DNA of 64,000 nt from Streptomyces scabiei 87.22 (GCF_000091305.1 NC_013929.1:3472001-3536000), one strand, 5' to 3'; shown: positions 42,078-50,794, counted from the stretch's first letter. Translations and numbers: made by a program. The notes: generated from the sequence alone by a model not told the origin.

Positions 42078-42845
42078 TCACGCGGCCAGGCCCAGCGCGG
42101 CCATCCGCTTCGTGTGCGCCTCGGTGATCCGCGAGAACATCCGCCCCACCTCGGCCAGATCGAACCCGTCGGCGACGCCGCCGACGAGCATCGTCGACAG
42201 GGCGTCCCGGTCCGCCACCACACGTTGCGACTGCGACAGGGCCTCCCCCATCAACCGCCGTGCCCACAGCGCCAGTCGGCCGCCCACACGCGGGTCCTCG
42301 TCGATCGCGGCGCGCACCTTCTCCACGGCGAACCCGGCGTGCCCCGTGTCGTCGAGCACGGCGAGCACCAGCCCGCGCGTGTCCGAGTCGAGGTGCGCCG
42401 CGACCTCCCGGTAGAAGTCACTGGCGATCGAGTCGCCGACGTACGCCTTGACGAGCCCCTCCAGCCAGTCCGACGGCGCGGTCTGCCGGTGGAAGCCGTC
42501 GAGCGCGTCGACGAAGGGCTCCATGGCCCGCGTCGGCTCCTCGCCGATCTCGGTGAGCCGGCCGGCGAGCCGCTCGAAGTGGTGGAACTCGGCAGCCGCC
42601 ATCTTCGCCAGCTCGGCCTTGTCGACGAGGGTCGGCGCCAGCTTCGCGTCCTCCGCGAGCCGTTCGAACGCCGCCAGCTCCCCGTACGCCAGCGCCCCCA
42701 GCAGATCCACCACCGCCGCGCGGTACTGCGGGTCGGCGGAGGCCCGGGCCCAGTCCTGGGCGGCGATCCCGGTGACCTCGGCGGTGTCGGCGGCGTCGGC
42801 GGACGCGTCGCCGGTGGCGTTCTCAGGCTTGTCAGACGTGGTCAT
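42078..42845 (-). CDS. Ferritin-like fold protein
   Basis: A 255-residue helical protein of the ferritin-like (MiaE-like) group. Glu/His clusters on paired helices are visible: GELAAFERL, AEFHHFERL (E..H) and later SDFYREVA and DDTGHAGFAVEK, compatible with a di-iron site. Substrate unknown. ATG 42845 follows a -10-like TATTGT by seven bases with no Shine-Dalgarno, so the transcript may be leaderless. Position matches Rv3210c next to the DEAD-box helicase. Confidence 0.82.
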   Translation of the reverse strand: MTTSDKPENATGDASADAADTAEVTGIAAQDWARASADPQYRAAVVDLLGALAYGELAAFERLAEDAKLAPTLVDKAELAKMAAAEFHHFERLAGRLTEIGEEPTRAMEPFVDALDGFHRQTAPSDWLEGLVKAYVGDSIASDFYREVAAHLDSDTRGLVLAVLDDTGHAGFAVEKVRAAIDEDPRVGGRLALWARRLMGEALSQSQRVVADRDALSTMLVGGVADGFDLAEVGRMFSRITEAHTKRMAALGLAA

Positions 42846-43262
42846 GAAGCGCACAATAGCCCGCTCCGCGCAGGGGGGAAGGGCCCGGCCGCATCGCGTG
42901 CCCCTCAGTGTGACAACCACTACGTGACCAAATCGGCCATCGCATATGCGCGATTCCGGGGTATGGTGGTAATGCGCCTGCTGGTACGTCGACGTAGTTC
43001 GATCGTTCGATCGTATCTCGACAGGCCGCACGCATGAGGATGCCCGGTCGGTGGCCCGATCGGCTCCGACCCGACAGCCCTCCTTCTCCGTACGGCACCT
43101 CGCGTACGGCGTCCGGAGGGAACCCCTCAGCGGTATGAGCGCTAGAGCGTCGGCAGTGGTCCCGTGCCACACGGTCCGCCCGTGAGGCGGCCGACGTCCC
43201 CGGCACGGTCCGACACGACCCCCGCGCTCGCCTCGCACCGCGTACACAGAAGAGGCAGCACC
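42846..43262. other. Divergent region and long leader of the DEAD-box helicase (417 bp)
   Basis: No gene is supported. It holds a CGCATATGCG palindrome (42941-42950), a tandem GTTCGATC pair forming CGATCG-TT-CGATCG (42997-43013), and CGTACGG repeats near 43095-43120. A promoter may lie near 42960-42980, which would leave a leader of about 280 bases. Cold-inducible helicase mRNAs often have long leaders; whether this one does is inference. Confidence 0.45.
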
Positions 43263-45779
43263 CTGACTACGACTTTCCGCGATCTCGGCATCTTTCCCGA
43301 GACGGCCGAGGCCCTCGAGGCCGTCGGCATCATCACTCCCTTCCCCATCCAGGAGATGACGCTCCCGGTCGCCCTCACCGGCACCGACATCATCGGCCAG
43401 GCCAAGACCGGCACCGGCAAGACGCTGGGCTTCGGCCTCCCGCTCCTCGAGCGCGTCGTCGTCCCCGCCGACGTCGAGGCCGGCCGCGCCAAGCCGGAGG
43501 ACCTCGTCGACTCGCCGCAGGCGCTCGTCGTCGTTCCCACGCGCGAGCTGTGCACCCAGGTCACCAACGACCTGCTGACCGCCGGCAAGGTGCGCAATGT
43601 GCGCGTCCTCGCGATCTACGGCGGCCGCGCCTACGAGCCCCAGGTGGAGGCCCTCAAGAAGGGCGTCGACGTCGTCATCGGCACGCCCGGGCGGCTCCTC
43701 GACCTCGCGGGCCAGAAAAAGCTGAACCTGAAGAACGTCAAGTGCCTGGTCCTCGACGAGGCCGACGAGATGCTCGACCTGGGCTTCCTGCCCGACGTCG
43801 AGAAGATCATCAACATGCTTCCGGCCCGGCGCCAGACCATGCTGTTCTCGGCGACCATGCCGGGCGCGGTCATCGGCCTGGCCCGCCGCTACATGTCCCA
43901 GCCGACGCACATCCGCGCCACGTCCCCGGACGACGAGGGCGCGACGGTCCGCAACACCTCGCAGCACATCTACCGCGCGCACAACATGGACAAGCCCGAG
44001 CTGGTCGCGCGCATACTGCAGGCCGACGGCCGGGGACTGGTCATGGTCTTCTGCCGTACGAAGCGGACGGCCGCCGACCTCGCCGACCAGCTCAAGCAGC
44101 GTGGCTTCGCCTCCGGCGCGGTCCACGGCGACCTCGGCCAGGGCGCACGCGAGCAGGCCCTGCGCGCCTTCCGCAACGGCAAGGTGGACGTCCTCGTCTG
44201 CACCGACGTCGCCGCCCGCGGCATCGACGTCGAGGGTGTCACCCACGTCATCAACTACCAGTCCCCCGAGGACGAGAAGACGTACCTGCACCGCATCGGC
44301 CGTACGGGCCGCGCGGGCGCCAAGGGCATCGCGATCACCCTCGTCGACTGGGACGACATCCCGCGCTGGCAGCTCATCAACAAGGCGCTGGACCTCGGGT
44401 TCAACGACCCGCCGGAGACGTACTCCACCTCCCCGCACCTCTTCGAGGAGCTGAGCATCCCGGCGGGCACCAAGGGTGTCCTGCCGCGCTCCGAGCGCAC
44501 CCGGGCCGGCCTGGACGCCGAGGAGCTGGAGGACCTGGGCGAGCCGGGCGGGCGTGGTCCGCGCGGTCGCGGCGGCCGTTCCTCCGCCCCGGCGCCGTCC
44601 GCCGAGCGCGAGCGTGAGCGCCCGGCGCGTACGCCGCGTCGCCGCCGCCGTACGCGGGGTGGAGCCACCGCGGACGGGGCGTCCCCGGAGGCCGTGGCCG
44701 TCACGAGGCCGTCGGAGTCCGCTGAGGCACCGGGTGCCGGTTCCGTCGAGGCCGAGGCCGAGAGCCGTACGCCTCGCCGTCGTCGCCGTACCCGTGCCGG
44801 GGCGAACCCCGCTGCCGAGGCCGTGGTCGAGACGGTCGGCGGCACGTCGGCCGAGACCGTGACCGAGAGCGTCGCCTCCCCGCCCGCCGAGTCGGCCGAG
44901 GAGGCGCCCACGCCTCGTCGCCGCCGCACCCGGAAGTCGGTGGAGGCGGTCGAGACTCCGGCCGCCGAGGCCGCGCTCGACACGGCCGAGGGTGTGACCG
45001 CCGAGGAGGCACCCGCCAAGCCGCGCCGCCGCACCCGCAAGGCCGTCGCACCCGTCGAGGCCGAGGCCACCGCCACGGAGACGCAGACCGTCGCCGAGGA
45101 GGCCCCGACCGCGCCCCGCCGTCGCACCCGCAAGGCCGCCACCCCCGCGGTGGAGGCCACGGACAGCGCCGCCGAGGCCGCCGTCGACACCGTCGAGGAG
45201 CCCAAGCCCCGCCGCCGCACCCGCAAGACGGCAGCCGCCGCCGAGACGGTGGTGGAGGCCGTCGCCGAGGAGGCCGCGCCGGCTCCTCGCCGCCGGACCC
45301 GCAAGGCCGTGGCGCCCGCCGAGACTCCGGCCGCCGAGGCCGCGCTCGACACGGCCGAGGGTGTGACCGCCGAGGAGGCACCCGCCAAGCCGCGCCGCCG
45401 CACCCGCAAGGCCGTCGCACCCGTCGAGGCCGAGGCCACCGCCACGGAGACGCAGACCGTCGTCGAGGAGGCCCCGGCCGCACCTCGCCGCCGCACCCGC
45501 AAGGCCGCCACCCCCGCGGTGGAGGCCACGGACAGCGCCGCCGAGGCCGCCGTCGAGGAAGCCCCGGCCGCGCCCCGTCGCCGCACCCGCAAGGCCGCAG
45601 CCACCGCCGAGGCGGCGGTTCCGGCCCAGCCGACGGAGGAGCAGGCCACGAAGCCGCGTCGTACGCGCAAGGCCACGGCTTCGGCTGTCGCCGCGGAGGC
45701 GGAGGTGGCGGCCGAGGCCCCGGCTCCGCGTCGGCGTACGCGGAAGGCTGCCGCCGCTGTGGAGGCCGCGGAGGGCTGA
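43263..45779 (+). CDS. DEAD-box RNA helicase with long basic repeat tail (RhlE-like)
   Basis: About 838 residues. The helicase core (1-400) has the Q motif PFPIQ, AKTGTGKT, PTRELC, TPGRL, VLDEADEMLD, FSATMPG and HRIGRTGRAG. The remaining 430 residues are low-complexity Ala/Glu/Thr with PRRRTRKA or PRRRRRTR blocks every 25-40 residues, an arginine-rich RNA-binding type tail. It probably remodels rRNA or mRNA, for example in cold. The start is uncertain: homologs begin TTTFR, which here follows CTG 43263 with AGAGG eight bases upstream; the first canonical in-frame start is ATG 43164, whose extra 33 residues look non-coding. Confidence 0.92.
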   Translation: MTTTFRDLGIFPETAEALEAVGIITPFPIQEMTLPVALTGTDIIGQAKTGTGKTLGFGLPLLERVVVPADVEAGRAKPEDLVDSPQALVVVPTRELCTQVTNDLLTAGKVRNVRVLAIYGGRAYEPQVEALKKGVDVVIGTPGRLLDLAGQKKLNLKNVKCLVLDEADEMLDLGFLPDVEKIINMLPARRQTMLFSATMPGAVIGLARRYMSQPTHIRATSPDDEGATVRNTSQHIYRAHNMDKPELVARILQADGRGLVMVFCRTKRTAADLADQLKQRGFASGAVHGDLGQGAREQALRAFRNGKVDVLVCTDVAARGIDVEGVTHVINYQSPEDEKTYLHRIGRTGRAGAKGIAITLVDWDDIPRWQLINKALDLGFNDPPETYSTSPHLFEELSIPAGTKGVLPRSERTRAGLDAEELEDLGEPGGRGPRGRGGRSSAPAPSAERERERPARTPRRRRRTRGGATADGASPEAVAVTRPSESAEAPGAGSVEAEAESRTPRRRRRTRAGANPAAEAVVETVGGTSAETVTESVASPPAESAEEAPTPRRRRTRKSVEAVETPAAEAALDTAEGVTAEEAPAKPRRRTRKAVAPVEAEATATETQTVAEEAPTAPRRRTRKAATPAVEATDSAAEAAVDTVEEPKPRRRTRKTAAAAETVVEAVAEEAAPAPRRRTRKAVAPAETPAAEAALDTAEGVTAEEAPAKPRRRTRKAVAPVEAEATATETQTVVEEAPAAPRRRTRKAATPAVEATDSAAEAAVEEAPAAPRRRTRKAAATAEAAVPAQPTEEQATKPRRTRKATASAVAAEAEVAAEAPAPRRRTRKAAAAVEAAEG
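44952..45555 (+). repeat. Long direct repeat inside the helicase tail
   Basis: About 235 bp at 44952-45186 recurs at 45321-45555 (offset 369 bp, 123 codons) with only a few base differences. Each copy encodes the ETPAAEAALDTAEGVTAEEA unit and two RRRTRK blocks. Confidence 0.8.
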
Positions 45780-45792
45780 GCCCGTCCGGTCC

Positions 45793-45832
45793 GCCGAAGG
45801 TCCGGTTCCCTTGCGGGGGCCGGGCCTTCGGC
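45793..45832 (+). terminator. Terminator of the DEAD-box helicase gene
   Basis: GCCGAAGGTCCGG pairs with CCGGGCCTTCGGC (one G-T pair), 14 bp after the stop. Confidence 0.7.
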
Positions 45833-45866
45833 GTGTGCGGGGGTTCGACCCCCAGGCGTCCGTCCG

Positions 45867-45920
45867 GTGGGGGCTGGTCGCGCAGTTCCCCGCGCCCCTG
45901 GAAAGCAGGGGCTGCGCCCA
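45867..45920 (+). repeat. Dispersed Streptomyces intergenic repeat
   Basis: The block GGGGGCTGGTCGCGCAGTTC and the following CCCCGCGCCCCTG with a GCCCCTG...CAGGGGC hairpin is a motif I recognise from many Streptomyces intergenic regions. It lies between the helicase terminator and the hydrolase start. Confidence 0.6.
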
Positions 45921-45981
45921 CTGCTTTCCAAACTCCGGGGCAGCGCGAGCCCTCCGGGGGCCCGGCCGTTACGCTCGCCCC

Positions 45982-46863
45982 ATGAGCCGTCCGCCTACCT
46001 TCACCCCGCCCGCCGGTGCCCGGGCGTACCGCCTGCTTACCCCTCGGGGGGAGTTCGCCGTGATCGAGGCGGGGGTCGCGGTGAACGGCACCGTGCTGCT
46101 CGTGCCGGGTTTCACGGGGAGCAAGGAGGACTTCATCGCGCTGCACGAGCCGTTGGCGGAGGCCGGGTACCGGTCGGTGGCAGTGGACGGACGCGGACAG
46201 TACGAGAGCCCGGGTGCCGAGGACGACGAAGCCCCGTACGCGCAGGAGGAGTTGGCGAGGGATCTGCTCGCCCAGGCGAAGGCCGTGAGCGACGGCACCC
46301 CGCTGCACCTCGTCGGCCACTCCCTCGGCGGCCAGATCTCCCGCGCCGCCCTGCTGCTGGACGCCTCCCCCTTCGCCTCGCTCACCCTGATGGCCTCGGG
46401 CCCCGCGCAGATCTCGGCCGACCAGCAGCAGCGCGTGAAGCTGTTGCGGGACGCCCTCGCGGTGATGGACATGGAGCAGGTGTGGGAGGCCATCCAGGCG
46501 ATGGACGCGCCGGAGCCGGAGGAGACCGAGACCGGGGCCCTCGACGAAGGGCTCGACGACCGCGCCGACCTGCGGCGCCGCTGGCTCGCCACCAGCCCCG
46601 CCCAGCTCGTCGCGACGGGGCGCCGGCTCTGCGTGGAGCCCGACCGCGTCGCCGAACTCGCCGCCGTGGACCTGCCCGTGCACGTCCTGTCCGGCGAACG
46701 GGACGACACCTGGCCGATCCCGGTCCTCGACGACATGGCCGTGCGGCTGAACGCCCACCGCACCGTCGTCCGCGGCGCCGAGCACTCCCCGAACACCGAT
46801 CAGCCGCAGGCGACCGCGAAGGCCCTCATCGGCTTCTGGGACCGCGTCGCCCGCTCCTCCTAG
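45982..46863 (+). CDS. Alpha/beta hydrolase
   Basis: A 293-residue alpha/beta hydrolase. It has the oxyanion turn VPGFTGSKED (about 44), nucleophile GHSLGGQ (about 114), the acid in SGERDDTWP (about 236) and His in GAEHSPNTDQP (about 262). It lacks a signal peptide. The substrate is unknown. ATG 45982. Its TAG overlaps the stop of the opposite NYN gene, both within one CTAG. Confidence 0.88.
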   Translation: MSRPPTFTPPAGARAYRLLTPRGEFAVIEAGVAVNGTVLLVPGFTGSKEDFIALHEPLAEAGYRSVAVDGRGQYESPGAEDDEAPYAQEELARDLLAQAKAVSDGTPLHLVGHSLGGQISRAALLLDASPFASLTLMASGPAQISADQQQRVKLLRDALAVMDMEQVWEAIQAMDAPEPEETETGALDEGLDDRADLRRRWLATSPAQLVATGRRLCVEPDRVAELAAVDLPVHVLSGERDDTWPIPVLDDMAVRLNAHRTVVRGAEHSPNTDQPQATAKALIGFWDRVARSS

Positions 46864-47765
46864 TACTGCGCCCGGAGGTGCTCCCAGAAGCCGTCCCGCA
46901 GTGCGCGGCGCAGGTCGGCCTGTCCCCGCATCGAGTACTGGAGCAGCCCCTCCGCCTCGACGAGCAGGTCCTGGTCGACGGAGCCGGGCAGGTACGGATG
47001 GCTGTGGAGAAGCTCCTGGAGGGTCTCCCGCCCCCGGGAGGCGAGCCACTTCGCGGCGATCTGGGCGCCGACGAAGCGGACGTCCTCGCGGCTGGGACGG
47101 GCACCGGTGGGCGCGTCGTACGTGGCTGCGGCCCGGCGTGACACGTACGGCTTGAAGAAGTCGAGGTCGAAGGTCCGCTGGCTGTCGACCTCCCAGAGCA
47201 GCGGCTCGGCCTGGTTGCGGCCCTCCGGCGCCTCGATGCCCCACAGGTGGACCCGCGCCCCGTACCCCTGGGCGGCCTCGACCGCCGAGACCAGGTCCTC
47301 GTCGCCGCCGATCAGGGCCGCGTCGCTGATCGCCCGGTGCCGGGCCAGTGACTCCAGGTCGGTGCGGATGAGGGAGTCGACGCCCTTCTGCTGGTTGTTG
47401 GCGTTGAGGTTGCCCAGCCGCACCTTCACGTCCGGCAGCTCGGCGATCGACTGCTGTTCGGCCGTATGGATGCGCCGGCGCGCCCCGTCGTACCAGTAGA
47501 CCCGCAGCAGCCGGCTGTCCGCGAAGATCGTGCGTGCCTTGTCGATCAGCGCGTCGATGAGCCCTTCCGCGTCGAGGTCGAAGGACCGCCGGTCCTCCGT
47601 CCCCGCGGCGAGGCGCCCCACGGCGGCGTACAGGTACCCGGCGTCGACGAAGATCGCGTGCGTCGAGGGAGTCTTCGCCACCTCGGCGAGCATGCGGTGC
47701 AGCAGCTCGTTCGTCCGGTCGATGCGGGCGGCGAGCGCCAGGAGGTCGTCGTTCATCACGTCCAT
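46860..47765 (-). CDS. NYN-domain (PIN-like) putative ribonuclease
   Basis: A 301-residue NYN/LabA-type protein. Acidic metal-site residues occur in IFVDAGYLY (about 41), the SLIRTDL segment, and IGGDEDLVSAVE (about 150), then GARVHLWG: the order of PIN-like nucleases. A C-terminal extension of about 110 residues (from RRAAATYDAP) resembles an OST-HTH-like or helical region. It probably acts on RNA. ATG 47765 or 47756 is plausible. It converges with the hydrolase by a 4-bp stop overlap. Confidence 0.82.
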   Translation of the reverse strand: MDVMNDDLLALAARIDRTNELLHRMLAEVAKTPSTHAIFVDAGYLYAAVGRLAAGTEDRRSFDLDAEGLIDALIDKARTIFADSRLLRVYWYDGARRRIHTAEQQSIAELPDVKVRLGNLNANNQQKGVDSLIRTDLESLARHRAISDAALIGGDEDLVSAVEAAQGYGARVHLWGIEAPEGRNQAEPLLWEVDSQRTFDLDFFKPYVSRRAAATYDAPTGARPSREDVRFVGAQIAAKWLASRGRETLQELLHSHPYLPGSVDQDLLVEAEGLLQYSMRGQADLRRALRDGFWEHLRAQY

Positions 47766-47875
47766 TGTCCCGGCGGTCACGCTGCGAACACAACCGGTCC
47801 CAATCAGTCTTCCTGCCTGCCGGTAGACACGGACCCCACCCCCCTTACCCGCTAGTAATTAGGTTCTCGAAAATT

Positions 47876-47892
47876 TTCCTTAGCGTAAGGAA
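47876..47892. promoter_or_regulatory. Palindrome overlapping the SigR-type -35 box
   Basis: TTCCTTA-GCG-TAAGGAA is a perfect 7-3-7 inverted repeat in an AT-rich island. Its right arm includes the GGAAT element, so a bound protein would block the promoter. Confidence 0.45.
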
Positions 47893-47914
47893 TGTTTGTA
47901 ACACGCATACCGTT
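47889..47914 (+). promoter_or_regulatory. SigR-type promoter of the 50-codon gene
   Basis: GGAAT (47889-47893), 18 bases, GTT (47912-47914): a perfect SigR consensus, 88 bp upstream of the TTG start of the small gene. Confidence 0.75.
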
Positions 47915-48002
47915 GAATCCTCATGGAACACGGGCACCGATGACCTGTGAACCACCGCCAGTAGTTCTCCTCAGGAGGATGACCGGACGAAGGGAGAAGC
48001 CC

Positions 48003-48155
48003 TTGCGCTTCGAAATCCTGCGACTCGACGATGTCAGCGGCACGCCCGTCGACAGCACCGTCGTGGAAGCCGCCTCCGTCAACCGGATCGTGCAGCAGGC
48101 CGCCGCCATCGGGCAGCGTCTGTGGATCCGCCCGGCCGACGTGACCGCCTCGTAA
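48003..48155 (+). CDS. Small conserved actinobacterial protein (50 aa)
   Basis: TTG 48003 has GGGAGAAG upstream and starts MRFEILRLDDVSGTPVDS; the end is RLWIRPADVTAS. I recognise this as a small protein conserved in Streptomyces, of unknown function. It looks folded (strand, VNRIVQQAAAIG helix, strand). The longer frame from ATG 47892 runs through the promoter and is not used. A perfect SigR-type promoter and a terminator frame it as a single-gene unit, suggesting a role in thiol or oxidative stress. Confidence 0.8.
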   Translation: MRFEILRLDDVSGTPVDSTVVEAASVNRIVQQAAAIGQRLWIRPADVTAS

Positions 48156-48178
48156 CGGGCGGGCCGGTACACACTTCG

Positions 48179-48212
48179 GAGCCCCGTACGGCATCGATGC
48201 CGTACGGGGCTC
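48179..48212 (+). terminator. Terminator of the 50-codon gene
   Basis: GAGCCCCGTACGGCAT and ATGCCGTACGGGGCTC form a perfect 16-bp stem starting 24 bp after the stop. Confidence 0.9.
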
Positions 48213-48296
48213 TGTGACGTCCGGGGCTCCGCCTTGCCGGAGCCTGCACCGCGCCGGAAGCCCGGAGCAGTGGCCCAGGAGGCCCGGAGCAGTGGT

Positions 48297-48902
48297 CTAG
48301 GAGGCCCGGACGACCTGGGTGACCCCGTTGATGATCTGCTGCACCGCGATCGCGGAGAGCATCATGCCCGCGAGCCGGGTTACCAGCACCACACCGCCGT
48401 CCTTGATGACCCGGATGATCAGCAGCGAGTACCGCATCGTCAGCCACAGCACGACGTGGATCGCCAGGATCGCCATCCACACCGACACCTGACCGGCCAC
48501 CCCGTCCGCCTTCTGCACCGCCAGGATCACCGACACGATCGCGCCGGGGCCGGCCAGCAGGGGCATGCCCAGCGGGACGAGGGCGACGTTCACGTCCTTC
48601 GTCTGCGTCGGCTCGTCCGTCTTGCCGGTCAGCAGGTCCAGCGCGATCAGCAGGAGCAGCAGACCGCCCGCGATCATCAGCGCCGGAACGGACACATGCA
48701 GGTAGTCCAGGATCTGGTGGCCGAGCAGCCCGAAGACCGTGATCACGCCTCCGGCCACGCAGACGGCCTGGAGCGCCATGCGCTTCTGCGTCCGGGCGGG
48801 TCGCCCGGCCGTGAGCCCGAGGAAGATCGGGGTGATCCCGGGGGGATCCATGATCACGAAGAGGGTGAGGAAGAGGGAACCGAAAACGGCGAGATCGAAC
48901 AC
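48297..48902 (-). CDS. MarC family integral membrane protein
   Basis: A 201-residue MarC/UPF0056 protein with six hydrophobic helices. Family motifs: FVIMDPPGITPIFLGLT near the start and VPLGMPLLAGPGAI (about 110) in the middle. The family's transport function is unproven; the link to multiple antibiotic resistance was withdrawn for E. coli MarC. GTG 48902 has AAGG upstream and gives the normal family length. Longer in-frame starts would add non-homologous sequence. Confidence 0.9.
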   Translation of the reverse strand: MFDLAVFGSLFLTLFVIMDPPGITPIFLGLTAGRPARTQKRMALQAVCVAGGVITVFGLLGHQILDYLHVSVPALMIAGGLLLLLIALDLLTGKTDEPTQTKDVNVALVPLGMPLLAGPGAIVSVILAVQKADGVAGQVSVWMAILAIHVVLWLTMRYSLLIIRVIKDGGVVLVTRLAGMMLSAIAVQQIINGVTQVVRAS

Positions 48903-49111
48903 AGGGGTGCCTTGAGGGGAGTGAAGAACGGGGGAGGAAGGGCAGGGGAGCGAGAGTGGTGGAGAGGGCAGCCCAGTGTGGTGGGCGGCCACCACGGTGG
49001 GCAATCGTTTCCGCAGAGGAATCCGGGATCCGGGAGACACCCGTCACCGCTCGGTGAGCGGCCGCCGCGAGGCTGACGGGGGTGCGGACGGCAGGGCCGG
49101 CCGGGCGCGGT

Positions 49112-49972
49112 CTAGCGGGCTCCGCCGGTCCCGGGGACGGGGAACGCCCCGGTGGCCCGGCGGGTGATCTCGCCGTACACCTCGGGGTCGGTCGTGTACT
49201 CGCCGAGCACGCAGGTCTTGCGGCTGCCGTGGTAGTCCGAGGACCCGGTGGCGAGCAGCCCCAGCTCCTTCGCCAGCCCCCGCAGCCGCGCCCGGGTCGC
49301 CGGGTCGTGCTCCATGTGGTCGACCTCGATGCCGTCCAGTCCGGCGGCGGCCAGCTCGGCGACGGCCGATTCCGGCACGGTCCGGCCGCGCTTGGCGGCG
49401 GCCGGGTGGGCGAAGACCGCGACACCGCCGGCGCCCTTGATCAGCCGGAGCGCCTCGAAGGGGTCCGTCTCGTGCTTCTGGACGTGGGCCCGGCCGCCGT
49501 CGGCGAGCCACTGCTCGGTGAAGGCGTCGTTCACGGTCGGTACGACACCGAGTTCCACCAGGGCCGTGGCCACGTGCGGGCGCCCCACGGAACCGCCGGC
49601 GGCGATCCGCGCGACCTGCTCCCAGGTGACCGGCACACCCAGCTCGTTCAGCTTGACGATCATCGCGCGGGCCCGCGGCACGCGGTCGTCCCGGACCAGC
49701 TCGCGCTCGGCGAGCAGCGCGGGCTCCTCGGGGTCGAACAGGTAGGCGAGCATATGCATGCTGACGCCGTCGAGGCGGCAGGACAGCTCGGCGCCGGTGA
49801 CCAGCGTGAGCCCCTCCGGCAGGGCGGCGATCGCCTCGGCGTGCCCGCGCGTGGTGTCGTGGTCGGTCAGCGCGACGACGTCGAGCCCGGCCGCGCGCGC
49901 CTCGACCACCAGCTCGGCGGGGGTGTCCGTACCGTCGGAGGCCGTGGAGTGGCAGTGCAGATCGATACGCAC
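49112..49972 (-). CDS. PHP-domain metal-dependent phosphoesterase
   Basis: A 286-residue PHP protein. Metal ligands: DLHCHSTASDG (residues 3-13), LTDHDTT (about 38), GAELSC (about 61), VGRPHVA, FAHPAA (about 190), DHMEHD and GSSDYHG (about 252). Members include nucleoside 3',5'-bisphosphate and RNA 5'-phosphoesterases (TrpH/YciV-like), which is the most likely activity. GTG 49972 has GGAG eight bases upstream and places the motif at the N-terminus as in homologs. Confidence 0.9.
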   Translation of the reverse strand: MRIDLHCHSTASDGTDTPAELVVEARAAGLDVVALTDHDTTRGHAEAIAALPEGLTLVTGAELSCRLDGVSMHMLAYLFDPEEPALLAERELVRDDRVPRARAMIVKLNELGVPVTWEQVARIAAGGSVGRPHVATALVELGVVPTVNDAFTEQWLADGGRAHVQKHETDPFEALRLIKGAGGVAVFAHPAAAKRGRTVPESAVAELAAAGLDGIEVDHMEHDPATRARLRGLAKELGLLATGSSDYHGSRKTCVLGEYTTDPEVYGEITRRATGAFPVPGTGGAR

Positions 49973-50103
49973 GACGCGGACTCCAGGCGTGGGAAACGGA
50001 AGCGGACGCTCAAGGATAGCGTTCTCCGCGACCGGTTCTGTCACACCCCAAACCCGGTACTGCCCCCTACAGGGGCGGACCGGAGCACGGCCGGACGGAC
50101 ACT

Positions 50104-50158
50104 CCCACGACTCCGGGAACGGGCGCTCCCACGACTCCGGGAACGGGCGCTCCTACGG
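50104..50158. repeat. Short tandem repeat
   Basis: CTCCCACGACTCCGGGAACG and the following GGCG are repeated about twice (24-bp unit), immediately after the DUF6758 stop on the minus strand. Confidence 0.6.
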
Positions 50159-50794
50159 CTCCAGGATGCGCGGCGAGAGCGCCCCGCACGGAAGCAGCTC
50201 CACCTCCGCGCCCGCGTCCCGCAGATCCGTCAGCACCAGCTCGTCGTACATCAGGAGCCCGGTCTGTTCGGGCCACACGATCGCCCACAGCCACAGCCCG
50301 AGGGCCTCCCCCGCGAAGACGGCACGGTCGTCCGGCGTGCCGGTGACATGCCACAGCGGCGTGGGGCGCCCGGCGGCGAGCACCTTCACCTGGGGCGGTT
50401 TCTCGACGCTCAGATACGGCCCGGGGTCGGGGCCGTCGATGCCCGCGTACCGCGCGCCGAGGCCGACGCCCAGCTCCTCCGCGATGAGGACCAGCTCGCC
50501 GACGCCGCCGAGCGGGCCGGGACCCGAGCAGGCCACGGCGGTGGCACGTCCGCCACTGCGGTCGTCACCGGCGAACGCGGCGCCCGTGAACAGCCAGCCC
50601 ACGGGCAGCGGCCACGGCATCCAGACGGGCACCTTGGCACGGTGCACCACGACGCTGAGGGCCTCGACGCTGGGCGGGATCACGGGCTGCAGCGGGTGCA
50701 CCGTCCCGTGGGCGGCGCACTGCCAGGAGTCGGCAAAGAGGCCGGGAGCCCTGACCCGGCCACCACACTTCGGGCAACTGGGTTCGCCCCTCAT
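50153..50794 (-). CDS. DUF6758 family protein with N-terminal zinc ribbon
   Basis: A 213-residue conserved actinobacterial protein. The N-terminus has CPKCGGRVR and a later WQCAAHG, forming a zinc-ribbon-like unit. The rest is mixed alpha/beta with many tryptophans (VPVWMPWPLPVGW, LGLWLWAIVWPEQ). No enzymatic motif is visible. ATG 50794 is preferred to TTG 50803. Neighbours are a PHP esterase downstream and a SUFU-like protein upstream, all on the same strand. Confidence 0.75.
   Translation of the reverse strand: MRGEPSCPKCGGRVRAPGLFADSWQCAAHGTVHPLQPVIPPSVEALSVVVHRAKVPVWMPWPLPVGWLFTGAAFAGDDRSGGRATAVACSGPGPLGGVGELVLIAEELGVGLGARYAGIDGPDPGPYLSVEKPPQVKVLAAGRPTPLWHVTGTPDDRAVFAGEALGLWLWAIVWPEQTGLLMYDELVLTDLRDAGAEVELLPCGALSPRILEP

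Noticed and set aside
44701..47793. A 1030-codon minus-strand ORF across three genes
   Set aside because: It spans the helicase tail, hydrolase and NYN genes in antisense and is rich in Arg/Pro; not a real protein.
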